A stretch of DNA of 64,000 bases from Natrinema sp046097095 (GTDB taxonomy: Archaea; Halobacteriota; Halobacteria; Halobacteriales; Natrialbaceae). A program made the position numbers and the translations under genes. Below are positions 8,958-17,358 of this stretch, one piece after another. The DNA lies in contig NZ_CP175698.1 of NCBI RefSeq assembly GCF_046097095.1, positions 434,001 through 498,000 on the forward strand, in the 5' to 3' direction. Position 1 is the first letter of the stretch. Each line of letters opens with the position of its first letter. The notes beneath the pieces were generated by a model that made no database searches, was not told the origin of the DNA, and was given only the letters and a program-made list of their open reading frames with translations.

Positions 8958-10211
8958 TCAGACGATCGACTCGTCAACCGTCGGGCTCAGGCTGCCGGTG
9001 TAGGTGTAGATGCCGGCGACGAGGACGCCACCGGCCAGCAGCGGGATGACGGCGCTGATCGCGTACAGCGTATCGAACCCGGCCGCGTTGGCGAAGGGCA
9101 ACGAGATAAGTGGGCCGATGGCACCGCCCACGTCGCCGAAGACGTTGTTGGTTCCCATCGCCCGCCCCATCCGGTCTTCGGGCGTGAGATCGGCGAGCAG
9201 CGCGGTCAGCGGGCCGCCGACCCCTCCCTGACCCGCGCCGATCAGGACGCAGCCGAGGACGACCGTGGCGAGTGACGGTGCGAGCGTGAGGACGGCAAAG
9301 CCGGCACAGCTCGTCACGAGGAAGACGAGCAAAACGGGGACGCGAGCGCCGACGCCGTCGCTGATCTTTCCGCCGAGGATCGTAAAGAACGCGCCCGACA
9401 GCGCCGAGGCGGCCATCAGTAGCCCGGAGGTTCCCTGCTCGCCGTAGTCGATGCCCAGCCCCGCAAACTCGAGCGCGAGCGTCATCGATTCGACCTCGAG
9501 GTACAACACGAGCGTCGAGAAGAGGACGCCGAAGTACGCGAAGTAGAGCCCGAAGTTAACCAGCCCGACGGTCAGCGCAGGGAGGGTCGTCTCGAGGTCC
9601 CACGGCTTGACCGACGTGTCGGGGCTCTCGACGTGCGTCTCGGGGACGATGAAGTACGCGATGATACTTGCGAGACCGGCGAAGGCGGCCGCGAGGACGA
9701 ACGCGGCGACGTTGCTGTAGACCTCGCTGACGATCCCGCCCAGCACCATGCCGGCGGGGAAGCCGAACGTGATCCCGGCCCTGACGATTCCCATGCTCGT
9801 CCCTCTCGAGGCGGCTTCGCTGACGTCGGCGGTGATCGTGTAGGCCGTCGCGAACACGAGCGCGCTGCCGACGCCCCAGCAGACCCGCGCGAGGACGAAC
9901 CAGAACTCGGGGACCGAGGAGGTGATCGCGACCACGTAACCCGCCGTCGCAACCCCCTCGATCGCCAGCCCCGCCACGAACGGCGTTCGGGTCCCGATCC
10001 GGTCGACCAGCACTCCGGCCGGGCCGTTCGCGAACAACCGTGTCCAGCGGTTCGCCGAGAGGATGACGCCGACCATGAACGCCGAGATGCCCAGCACCTC
10101 GCCGAGATTCGGCAGGATCGGAAAGACGACGCCGCCGCCGAAGCCGACGAAGAAGGTGCTCGCGACGACGGCGTAGACGACGCGGTTCGAACTACCGAAT
10201 GAACGTGACAC
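8958..10211 (-). CDS. Major facilitator superfamily transporter
   Basis: A 417-residue membrane protein with about twelve hydrophobic segments arranged as two six-helix halves. Family landmarks include the loop 2-3 region VDRIGTRTPF and the matching segment GGKISDGVGARVP in the second half, plus RVCWGVGSALVFATAY. The substrate cannot be inferred; drug or metabolite efflux is the usual guess for this type. The frame continues upstream to a TTG at 10275-10277. I chose the GTG at 10209-10211 because the added residues are polar and not conserved-looking, and the first transmembrane segment starts 12 residues later. Confidence 0.85.
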   Translation of the reverse strand: MSRSFGSSNRVVYAVVASTFFVGFGGGVVFPILPNLGEVLGISAFMVGVILSANRWTRLFANGPAGVLVDRIGTRTPFVAGLAIEGVATAGYVVAITSSVPEFWFVLARVCWGVGSALVFATAYTITADVSEAASRGTSMGIVRAGITFGFPAGMVLGGIVSEVYSNVAAFVLAAAFAGLASIIAYFIVPETHVESPDTSVKPWDLETTLPALTVGLVNFGLYFAYFGVLFSTLVLYLEVESMTLALEFAGLGIDYGEQGTSGLLMAASALSGAFFTILGGKISDGVGARVPVLLVFLVTSCAGFAVLTLAPSLATVVLGCVLIGAGQGGVGGPLTALLADLTPEDRMGRAMGTNNVFGDVGGAIGPLISLPFANAAGFDTLYAISAVIPLLAGGVLVAGIYTYTGSLSPTVDESIV

Positions 10212-10539
10212 CAGTGATCGCTCTCGAATACTGTTTCGACCGAGAACTGCTACGGCAAGAAACGTGACGGTACGCAATCCCTCTGCCGGATCTACTATTT
10301 CCGTCGCTTGCTGGCGGATATCCGTTTCGTATCGAGAGTGAACTGGTTCACCGATCTAGATCCGATGAATAGACCCAAACCGCCGGGAATCGTCTGAAAC
10401 AACACCGAAGCGGGATCAACGCCGTCTCGAGCGCGATCGCCACTGTCGATTGACTCTTCCGAGCTCATCCGCTATTATTTTTGATATATGAAATAATTAG
10501 CGTTCGGAAGAACAACGATTGTCGATCGAGCGCTACAAG
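10212..10539. other. Intergenic region between mat 3' end and MFS start
   Basis: This 328-bp stretch lies downstream of the S-adenosylmethionine synthetase gene and upstream of the MFS gene, both on the reverse strand. It should hold the mat terminator and the MFS promoter. I see no coding frame with convincing haloarchaeal codon use. The only structure I can point to is an AT-rich dyad at 10471-10501. Confidence 0.5.
10471..10501 (-). terminator. AT-rich dyad downstream of mat (candidate terminator)
   Basis: The arms GCTATTATTT (10471-10480) and AAATAATTAGC (10491-10501) are complementary apart from one bulged base, around a 10-nt AT-only centre except one G. It begins 39 bp beyond the mat stop codon in a G+C-rich background. 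It could act as a transcription terminator for mat or as an operator for the MFS gene. Confidence 0.35.
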
Positions 10540-11802
10540 TCAGAACGTCGAGAGGTCGCCTTCGATCACGCTGCGGGTGATCTCGGTCACGTCGGCGAGT
10601 TCCCGGTCGACGATCGGCTCTACGTCGGCGCGAACGTCCGAAACCGCGACGCCGTCGTCGGTGACGATCTGCACGTCGGCGACGTGGGGTCGGTCGATCG
10701 GCCGGCCGATCTGGGAGAGGAGTCGCACGCGCAGGTCGCGGATGCCGTCGACCTCGTCCACGACCTCCTCGGCGATCTCCGTCGAGAGCAGGTTGTAGAT
10801 TTTGCCGATGTGATTGACCGGGTTCTTGCCGCTGGTCGCTTCCATCGACATCGAGCGGTTGGGCGTGATGAGCCCATTAGCGCGGTTGCCCCGGCCGACG
10901 GAGCCGTCGTCGCCTTGCTCGGCGGAGGTGCCGGTGACGGTCAGATAGATCGATCCCTCCTCGTAGTCGTCGGCCGTGTTGACGTACACGTTGACCTCGC
11001 GGTCGGTGAGATCGCGCGCGACGCCGTCGACGAACTCGCGGACGGATTCGACGGCCTCGACGTAGCCGTCCATGTTCGGGATGTACTCGTCGACCATCGC
11101 CGCGGCGACGGTGACGTCGATTGTGTCGCCCTCGCGCTTGCCCATGATCTTGACGTCCGGACCCAGCGCCGGATTTTCGTCGGCGTACTCGCCGTTGAGC
11201 CGGCGTTCGGTCTCGAGGACGATCTCCTCGGTCTCGGTCAGGGGCGCGTGGCCGACGCCGAAGCTGGTGTCGTTTGCCATCGGGACGCTGACCGGGCCGG
11301 ACGGCTCGTCGCCGCCCGCCGATTCCGGGGCGTCCGTATCGGACGCTTCGTCGTCTTCCCCGAAGACTTCCTGTAGGTCGCCGCTGCCCTCGCCGAGTTT
11401 CACGTCGACGACGATGTCCTCGCCGACGGTTAGCTGGGGAATCTCGGACTCGAGGTACTCGCGGGCTGCTCGCAGCGCGATGGTTTCGGCGGGGATGGTC
11501 TGGCCCTCGTAGTGTTTGGTCGCGCGACCGACGATCAGGAGATAGATGGGGTCGACGACCTCGCCGCCGCCGAAGGCGGGCGCGGCCTCGCCCGCGACGA
11601 GTTGCGTCTCGTCGGTGTTGAAGTGCAGCACTTCGCCGACGCGATCTATATACTCGCGTGCGAGCGCCCCGGCGACGCTCTCAGCGATCCCGTCACAGAT
11701 GGAGTCGGGGTGGCCGATCCCCTTTCGCTCGACGATTTCGACGTCCTGGTCCTCGACCGCCTGGCGATCGACGGACTCGATTCGGATGTTCCGCTCGCTC
11801 AT
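10540..11802 (-). CDS. mat: S-adenosylmethionine synthetase, archaeal type
   Basis: It makes S-adenosylmethionine from methionine and ATP. The 420-residue protein belongs to the archaeal MAT family, which has almost no similarity to bacterial MetK. Diagnostic stretches are ERKGIGHPDSICDGIAE near residue 26, HFNTDETQLVAG, and GKNPVNHIGKIYN with the following LLSTEIA. A haloarchaeal acidic insertion (Asp/Glu/Ser/Gly rich) lies around residues 165-190. The upstream sequence has GTTATAGAAC on the coding strand about 27 bp before the ATG, which fits a leaderless transcript. Confidence 0.95.
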   Translation of the reverse strand: MSERNIRIESVDRQAVEDQDVEIVERKGIGHPDSICDGIAESVAGALAREYIDRVGEVLHFNTDETQLVAGEAAPAFGGGEVVDPIYLLIVGRATKHYEGQTIPAETIALRAAREYLESEIPQLTVGEDIVVDVKLGEGSGDLQEVFGEDDEASDTDAPESAGGDEPSGPVSVPMANDTSFGVGHAPLTETEEIVLETERRLNGEYADENPALGPDVKIMGKREGDTIDVTVAAAMVDEYIPNMDGYVEAVESVREFVDGVARDLTDREVNVYVNTADDYEEGSIYLTVTGTSAEQGDDGSVGRGNRANGLITPNRSMSMEATSGKNPVNHIGKIYNLLSTEIAEEVVDEVDGIRDLRVRLLSQIGRPIDRPHVADVQIVTDDGVAVSDVRADVEPIVDRELADVTEITRSVIEGDLSTF

Positions 11803-11944
11803 TGGCGGCCCTAGACGGAGCGAGGTTCTATAACTTGCGGATATGATTCGGGAGCCACATCATAACTGCCGTGAGTTATACATCAGGGAGGAGTCATCTT
11901 CGCCCGAGACGGGAACGAGCGAGCCAGTCGACAGCGCGAGATCG

Positions 11945-12487
11945 TCAGGACGCGAGCAGTAGTCCGAGATAAGACGTCCGAATCTGATCGTCCGGATCGA
12001 GTCCGAGGGACTCGAGGACGTCGTACGCGCCGTCGCGGGCGGATTCGAGGGCCGCCTCGTCTGCGACTTCGGTCTCGACCTCGACGTATTCGCCAACATC
12101 GTCGACCGCGTCGAGCGTGACGGTGTATCCCTCGAGCGAGTAGCGGTCGCGCTCCTTGCGAACCGTCGCGGCCGGCTCGAAGCCGAGGTTCGTGAGGATC
12201 GAGTCGAATTTCTCGCCGTCCCGAACGGCGGTCTCGATCTCTTGGCGGGTCTTGGACTCATCGTCGACGAGCGGCCCCTTGTAGGTGATCCGCGTCTCGT
12301 CGGCCCCGTCGGCGGGTCGTTCCTCGCGGATCCGCAGCGCCTCGTCCGTCTCGGGGAACTCGCGGTGGGGCGCGTCGTAGTAGGTGTCGATCTGCACGAC
12401 GCGTCCGAGAGACCTCGCCTCGAGGGCTGCGAGCCGATCGCAGACGGCCTTGAGATCGGCGGAAACCTTCACTTCGACCTCGTACAT
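11945..12487 (-). CDS. cyaB: CYTH-domain protein (class IV adenylate cyclase-like, CyaB)
   Basis: A 180-residue CYTH-fold protein. The family signature ExExK is at the very N-terminus (MYEVEVKV, Glu3, Glu5, Lys7), followed by the tunnel-lining motifs TYYDAP, LRIREE, ITYKGP and RQEIET. Family members hydrolyse or cyclise triphosphorylated substrates: CyaB-type adenylate cyclase, thiamine triphosphatase or inorganic triphosphatase. Archaeal proteins are usually annotated as class IV adenylate cyclase, but a triphosphatase role is at least as likely. It is upstream of mat on the same strand (143 bp) and divergent from the FKBP gene. Confidence 0.85.
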   Translation of the reverse strand: MYEVEVKVSADLKAVCDRLAALEARSLGRVVQIDTYYDAPHREFPETDEALRIREERPADGADETRITYKGPLVDDESKTRQEIETAVRDGEKFDSILTNLGFEPAATVRKERDRYSLEGYTVTLDAVDDVGEYVEVETEVADEAALESARDGAYDVLESLGLDPDDQIRTSYLGLLLAS

Positions 12488-12576
12488 GTCCGGAGGAACG
12501 AACGGCGATCGTAAGAATCAGTCGCTCCCGGCCGCAAAGCGTCGCCCTTAAATGCGGACGGCGGGACGTACAACGT

Positions 12577-13533
12577 ATGACCGAGGATCAGGAGGCCGAG
12601 CTCGAGGAGCAGGCCGATGACGTCGACGAAGAAGTCGAGGACGACAACGCCGCAGCAGCCGAGGGGCTGCAGGAAGGCGATTTCGTCGAAATCGAGTACA
12701 CCGCCTACACCGTCGAGGACGAACAGCTGGTCGACACGACCGACCCCGAGGTCGCCGAGGAGGAGGGCGTCGACGAGCAGGGCCAGGAGTTCAAGCCACG
12801 AACGATCGTGCTGGGCGAGGGCCACATCTTCGATGCCGTCGAGGACGCCATCGTCGGCTCCGAGTCCGGCGACTCTGGTACGGTGACTGTCCCCGCTGCG
12901 GACGCCTTCGGCGAGTACGACCCCGACGATGTCCAGACCGTCAGCGCCGAGAAGATCGACGAGGACGACCGCTACCCCGGTGCGAACGTCCAGATCGACG
13001 GCCAGCAGGGGTACATCAGCACGATCATCGGCGGCCGCGCCCGGGTCGACTTCAATCACCCGCTCGCGGGCGACGACGTCGAGTACGAGTACACGGTTCT
13101 CGACGAGGTCGACGACCGCGAGCAGCAGGCCGCCGGCCTGTTCGAGATGTTCCTCGGGATGGAACCCGAACTCTGGATCGAGACGGACGAAGTCGAGGAA
13201 GAAGTCCCCGTCGAGCCCGACGAGGACGCCGAGCCCGAGTTCGAGACCCAGGAAGTCGAGAAGGAGACGCTCTACCTCGAGGCAACGCCCCAGATGACGA
13301 TGAACCAGCAGTGGATGATGGGCAAACAGCAGATCGGCCAGCAGATCATCGACCAGATCGGCGTCGATCGTGTTATCGTCCAGGAGGTCATCGACGGCAT
13401 GGGTGGCATGGGCATGGGCGGCATGATGGGCGGTATGGGCGGCATGGGCGGCGGCGACATCGAGGAGGCCCTCGAGGACGCCGACGTCGACGCCGACGAG
13501 ATCGTCGAAGAACTCGAAGACGCCGACGAGTAA
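12577..13533 (+). CDS. FKBP-type peptidyl-prolyl isomerase, long archaeal form
   Basis: A peptidyl-prolyl cis-trans isomerase and chaperone, 318 residues and very acidic. The FKBP core begins near residue 35 (GDFVEIEYTAYT) and contains the SlyD-like insert-in-flap region, DAFGEYDPDD and VDFNHPLAG. A C-terminal chaperone-like domain follows. An unusual Gly/Met stretch occupies about residues 274-293 and consists almost only of G and M, followed by an acidic helical tail. It resembles a flexible hinge or a metal-binding Met cluster. The TATA-like CTTAAAT sits about 27 bp before the ATG, so the transcript is probably leaderless. Confidence 0.9.
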   Translation: MTEDQEAELEEQADDVDEEVEDDNAAAAEGLQEGDFVEIEYTAYTVEDEQLVDTTDPEVAEEEGVDEQGQEFKPRTIVLGEGHIFDAVEDAIVGSESGDSGTVTVPAADAFGEYDPDDVQTVSAEKIDEDDRYPGANVQIDGQQGYISTIIGGRARVDFNHPLAGDDVEYEYTVLDEVDDREQQAAGLFEMFLGMEPELWIETDEVEEEVPVEPDEDAEPEFETQEVEKETLYLEATPQMTMNQQWMMGKQQIGQQIIDQIGVDRVIVQEVIDGMGGMGMGGMMGGMGGMGGGDIEEALEDADVDADEIVEELEDADE

Positions 13534-13749
13534 CGCGGCGTCACACCCGCGGATCGTCGATCGGCCGGTGACGAGCGCCGCTGTCGTGTCTCTTGCAGAA
13601 CACAACGTCCATTTTATGCGTTCAGCGGATTGCTATCGAGCCGTGGCGACGATTACCGCCATCGCCTCGGGCGAGCAGTTCTCTCGTAGGACGGACAACG
13701 CCGGATAGCCTCGAGTCAGAGGACGAGGCGGTCACGAACCGAGTCGCAC

Positions 13750-13773
13750 TATAGTAGCTCAGTTGCTACTATA
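13750..13773. terminator. Perfect 9-bp stem-loop between convergent genes
   Basis: TATAGTAGC (13750-13758) and GCTACTATA (13765-13773) are perfectly complementary around a 6-nt loop. It lies in the 267-bp gap between the stop codons of the FKBP gene and the RecA-fold gene, which converge. A bidirectional terminator is the simplest reading. A protein-binding palindrome is possible because the arms are AT-rich. Confidence 0.4.
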
Positions 13774-13800
13774 ACCGTGGAGACGCGCCAGCCGTGTCGA

Positions 13801-14424
13801 TTACGCGATGTCCCGACTTGTGTCGATCGCCACTTCCTCGGTCAACTCGAGTTTGATCGCGTCGGTGGGCTGGCTACCGCCGCGGAACTTGGGGACCGTC
13901 AGGTGGTTCTCGAGTTCGGTGCCGGCGATTTCGGTTCGCAGGTCGAAGACGGCGTCGGCGGCGTGGAAGGTCCGCGACCGGTTCGCGGGTTCGTCGCCCC
14001 GAAGACAGTGGAGGACGGCGATGCTGCCGGTCTCGAGCATCTGCGATTTGAGATCGTTACAGAACGTGATGTACTCGTCGGTGTCACAGCGCTCAAGGAC
14101 GTCCATCGTGTCGATGATAAGGTTCGCACCGTCGGGGAGCGCGCCGATGAGCCGCGTTGCCTCTTCGAGGGGCGTATCGCTGGTGACGTGTCTGACCGTC
14201 GGGCTGCCGACCGAGGACGGCGACGTCTCGATGGCGTGGCGGACGGCGTCGTCCGAGCGCTCGGTCGAGAGGTAGAGCGTCCCGCGAGCGGCCGTGAGTT
14301 CGTAGAGAAGCAGTTCGGACTGACTGGCCGGCTCGGCGGTGTAGGCGACGATACACCCTGGGGGGAGTCCGCCGTCAAGTTTCCGATCGAGCACGTCGAT
14401 TCCGGTATCCAGCCGACCGACCAT
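13801..14424 (-). CDS. RecA/RAD55-fold protein with degenerate P-loop (HTR-like)
   Basis: A 207-residue protein with the layout of a KaiC/RAD55 ATPase: GIDVLDRKLDGGLPPG at the N-terminus, a beta-strand, the place of the Walker A loop, then YLSTERSDDAVR and a Walker B-like NLIIDTMDVL. The P-loop reads TAEPASQSE where GxxxxGK(S/T) is expected, so the lysine and the following Ser/Thr are missing and normal ATP hydrolysis is unlikely. Haloarchaeal relatives carry the name HTR-like protein. A scaffold or regulatory role is inferred. It is monocistronic and divergent from pyrB. Confidence 0.7.
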   Translation of the reverse strand: MVGRLDTGIDVLDRKLDGGLPPGCIVAYTAEPASQSELLLYELTAARGTLYLSTERSDDAVRHAIETSPSSVGSPTVRHVTSDTPLEEATRLIGALPDGANLIIDTMDVLERCDTDEYITFCNDLKSQMLETGSIAVLHCLRGDEPANRSRTFHAADAVFDLRTEIAGTELENHLTVPKFRGGSQPTDAIKLELTEEVAIDTSRDIA

Positions 14425-14581
14425 ACAGTTGTGGTCACTTACTGCAGTATCTGTATAACTCTTTGCCTTAGGCGGACGCGTCTCGAAGCGGCGACCCGCA
14501 CCGTCCTCAAGCCGTCGCCGCGGGCCGACGGCACCGCCGAATGGAGAGATTCAAGGGGCACGCAACAGCCTACATGAACGA

Positions 14582-15526
14582 ATGCGCCACGATCACCTCA
14601 TCACGAGCAAACAACTCTCACGGGGGGACATCGAGACCGTTCTCGACCGTGCGGCCGAGATCGACGCCGACCCGTCGGCCGTCGCCGACCGCCACGCCGG
14701 GGCGTTGCTCGGACTGCTCTTTTTCGAGCCGAGCACGCGGACGAAGATGAGTTTCGAAACCGCCATGAAGCGCCTCGGGGGCGACGTCGTCGACATGGGT
14801 TCGGTCGAGTCCTCGAGCGTGAAGAAGGGGGAGACGCTCGCCGATACCGTCCGAGTCATCGAGGGCTATGCCGACGCGCTCGTCTTGCGCCATCCCAAAC
14901 AGGGGTCGGCGACGATGGCCAGCGAGTTCGTCGACGTACCGTTAGTGAACGCGGGCGACGGCGCGGGCCACCATCCGTCTCAGACGTTGCTCGACCTTTA
15001 TACGATCCGAGAAAACGCCGGCCTTGAGGATCTTACGATCGGCATCATGGGCGATCTCAAGTACGGTCGGACCGTTCACTCGCTGGCCGCCGCGCTGACG
15101 AATTTCGACGCGCGCCAGCACTTCATCAGCCCGGAGAGTCTCCGCCTGCCCCGCGAGGTCGTCTACGACCTCCATCAGCAAGGGGGAACCACGGGCGTTC
15201 GCGAACACGAGTCCTTGGCGGAGGTCCTGCCCTCGCTCGACGTGCTCTACGTCACGCGCATCCAGCGCGAGCGGTTCCCCGACGAGAACGAGTATCAGAA
15301 AGTCGCCGGCGAGTACCAGATCGACCCCGAGACGCTCGAGGCTGCAAGCGACGATCTGACGATCATGCATCCGCTGCCTCGAGTCGACGAGATCGCGCCC
15401 GAGATCGACGAGACCGACTACGCGGCGTATTTCGAGCAGGCGCACAACGGCGTCCCGGTCCGAATGGCGCTGCTGGACCTGCTGTTGAGCGACGACCTCG
15501 GTATCGGAGGTGACGGCGATGAGTAA
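14582..15526 (+). CDS. pyrB: Aspartate carbamoyltransferase catalytic chain
   Basis: It condenses carbamoyl phosphate and aspartate in the first committed step of pyrimidine synthesis. The 314-residue protein has the carbamoyl-phosphate loop FEPSTRTKMSFE, the lysine-containing SSSVKKGE, the family stretch HHPSQTLLDLYT, and MHPLPRVDEI near the C-terminus. The ATG at 14582 matches the archaeal N-terminus (MRHDHLITS). It overlaps pyrI by 8 bp, so both chains of the allosteric holoenzyme are made from one transcript. Confidence 0.96.
   Translation: MRHDHLITSKQLSRGDIETVLDRAAEIDADPSAVADRHAGALLGLLFFEPSTRTKMSFETAMKRLGGDVVDMGSVESSSVKKGETLADTVRVIEGYADALVLRHPKQGSATMASEFVDVPLVNAGDGAGHHPSQTLLDLYTIRENAGLEDLTIGIMGDLKYGRTVHSLAAALTNFDARQHFISPESLRLPREVVYDLHQQGGTTGVREHESLAEVLPSLDVLYVTRIQRERFPDENEYQKVAGEYQIDPETLEAASDDLTIMHPLPRVDEIAPEIDETDYAAYFEQAHNGVPVRMALLDLLLSDDLGIGGDGDE
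15506..15513 (+). promoter_or_regulatory. Strong Shine-Dalgarno site for pyrI
   Basis: GGAGGTGA lies inside the 3' end of pyrB, 5 nt before the pyrI ATG at 15519. This is a full anti-16S match, as expected for an internal operon gene in an organism whose first genes are mostly leaderless. It supports the ATG at 15519 over the GTG at 15510, which lies inside the site itself. Confidence 0.75.
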
Positions 15527-16007
15527 CGACCGCGACCGCCACGACGGTGACGGCGACCACGAACTGCGCGTCAGCAAGATCCGCGACGGGACCGTCATCG
15601 ACCACGTCCGCGGCGGCCAGGCGCTGAACGTCCTCGCGATCCTCGGCATCGACGGAAGCGAGGGCGAGGAGCTATCGATCGGGGTGAACGTCCCTTCGGA
15701 TCGCCTCGCGCGCAAGGACATCGTCAAGGTCGAGGATCGCGAACTGAGTCAGGACGAGGTCGACGTCCTCTCGCTGATCGCGCCCGACGCGACGATCAAT
15801 ATCGTCCGCGACTACGACGTCGTCGAGAAACACCGGGTCGAACGCCCCGATGTCGTCGAAGGCGTTCTCTCCTGTCCGAACCCGGGCTGTATCACGACCG
15901 GCAACGAACCCGTCACGTCGCGGTTTACCGTCCTCGAGGACGGCGTTCGCTGCTCGTACTGTGAGACGATCGTCCGCGACGAGATCGCGTCGCTGATCGA
16001 CACATAA
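15519..16007 (+). CDS. pyrI: Aspartate carbamoyltransferase regulatory chain
   Basis: The allosteric subunit that binds nucleotides and bridges PyrB trimers, 162 residues. After a His/Asp-rich N-terminal tail comes the effector domain (VSKIRDGTVIDHV, GGQALNVL, RLARKDIVKVE). The C-terminal zinc domain has four cysteines in CPNPGC and CSYC, which hold the structural zinc needed to contact PyrB. Translation should be coupled to pyrB by the 8-bp overlap and the strong ribosome-binding site. Confidence 0.95.
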   Translation: MSNDRDRHDGDGDHELRVSKIRDGTVIDHVRGGQALNVLAILGIDGSEGEELSIGVNVPSDRLARKDIVKVEDRELSQDEVDVLSLIAPDATINIVRDYDVVEKHRVERPDVVEGVLSCPNPGCITTGNEPVTSRFTVLEDGVRCSYCETIVRDEIASLIDT

Positions 16008-16089
16008 GCGCCCCACTGCGTCTGCGTTTTCACGGCCAGACAACTATCCAGAATACCTAAGTGTTCGCCGGCCGAATCTGCGGGCGTAC

Positions 16090-16203
16090 ATGTCACGTAC
16101 CGTCAAGATCGTACTCGCCCTGTTCGTCATCGCCGTCCTCTATAAGGTCGCCTTCAGCGGCTCGTCGGACGTCGAAGTCGACTACGAACCGACCGAAGCG
16201 TAA
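16090..16203 (+). CDS. Micro-membrane protein, 37 residues
   Basis: A short frame starting MSRTVKIVLALFVIAVLY, then KVAFSGSSDVEVDYEPTEA. It is a single N-terminal transmembrane helix with a positively charged start and an acidic tail outside. Codon third positions are G/C-rich as in neighbouring genes. It lies 82 bp after pyrI and 45 bp before the next gene. It is probably a real single-span protein. I recognise no family. Confidence 0.5.
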   Translation: MSRTVKIVLALFVIAVLYKVAFSGSSDVEVDYEPTEA

Positions 16204-16248
16204 CGCCCGATCCGAACGGCTTACGGAGACGGGGTCGTACCCTAGGCT

Positions 16249-17094
16249 ATGTACGGCGTCGTCACCCGTAACGCCGAAGAAGTACGGTGGCCGGAGTTCG
16301 ACCGCGGCTTCTACGAAGTCAAAGACGTGACCGGCCGGTCTGCCGAACCGATCGCAGACGGGGTAAACATGGTCTCCTGTTTCGGCGACAACGCCGCCGC
16401 CGACGCCGACCCGTCGCTTGTTCCCGTCGACGATATGGGCCGGCCGGCCGACCGGCAGCGCTCGTACTTCGACTGGGCCTACATCTGTCCCTCGCGGGCG
16501 GACTACCGCGAGGGCCTGTTCGAGGTCATCGACGACTGCGTCGCCGAAAACGAGGACGTTCGCCTCGACGACATCGGCTTCCCCCGCGCGGAGTACTGTC
16601 GCTGTGGCGTCTGTGAGCGCGCGTTCGACGAAAGCGAGTACGACGACCGCATGGCGTGGCGCGCCGGCGTCATCACCGACTTCGTCGAAGAAGCCGCCGA
16701 GCGCATCCCCGGGAAGGTTTACATGACGCTCTATCCCGATCCGTATCCCGGTCACCTCTACGAGCGCGCCGGTATCGACCTCGAGGCGATCGAGGAGTAC
16801 GTCGACGAGTTCGTCGTCCCGCTGTACGACACGGCTTACGGGACGACCTACTGGCTCGAGACGATCGCAAAAGGGTTCCAGAGCACCCTCGAGACGCCGT
16901 TTACTATCGAGCTGTACGCGGTGAACGTCGATATCGACAACCTGATTCACGCGACCGAGGTCGCCGAGGAGTACGCCGAGGGTGTCCTCTTCGGTTACGA
17001 GGCGAGCAACGGGCGGGCGGCGTTGCGGCGGCGGCGCGCCGACGAGCGTGAGGGAGTTACCCACGGTGACCCGAACGCCGGCGGAGACACCTGA
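16249..17094 (+). CDS. Uncharacterised haloarchaeal protein, possibly TIM-barrel glycosidase-like
   Basis: A 281-residue soluble protein that I do not recognise with certainty. The alternation of strands and helices (YFDWAYICPS, EGLFEVIDDC, DIGFPRAEYC, VYMTLYPDPYPGHLY, EYVDEFVVPLYDTAYGT) looks like a (beta/alpha)8 barrel of the putative glycoside hydrolase kind. It has four closely spaced cysteines in YCRCGVCERAF and upstream ICPS, unusual for a haloarchaeal cytosolic protein and suggestive of a metal site. There is no signal peptide. It follows the pyrBI operon in the same direction. Confidence 0.65.
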   Translation: MYGVVTRNAEEVRWPEFDRGFYEVKDVTGRSAEPIADGVNMVSCFGDNAAADADPSLVPVDDMGRPADRQRSYFDWAYICPSRADYREGLFEVIDDCVAENEDVRLDDIGFPRAEYCRCGVCERAFDESEYDDRMAWRAGVITDFVEEAAERIPGKVYMTLYPDPYPGHLYERAGIDLEAIEEYVDEFVVPLYDTAYGTTYWLETIAKGFQSTLETPFTIELYAVNVDIDNLIHATEVAEEYAEGVLFGYEASNGRAALRRRRADEREGVTHGDPNAGGDT

Positions 17095-17358
17095 TCGCCG
17101 ACCCGTCGGTCGGGCGCTTCGCGTCGACCGCTGGTTTCGGTCTCAAGACGATATTTCCGCACCGTAGAACTCGATTACTACGACGGACCCGCGAGACGGC
17201 TGGTGGTCTCGCGACACCCCGAGCGGTCCGGGGGCTGGCCGTTTACGAGCGATTGGACGCGTGCTTCTGAACGGAACTGACGCCGCCCTTTATTTGCGTC
17301 TCGGTCGCGCGCAATCGTGAACCAGGGTCGTTGCCGGATGCGACCTGGGGTGAGTACT

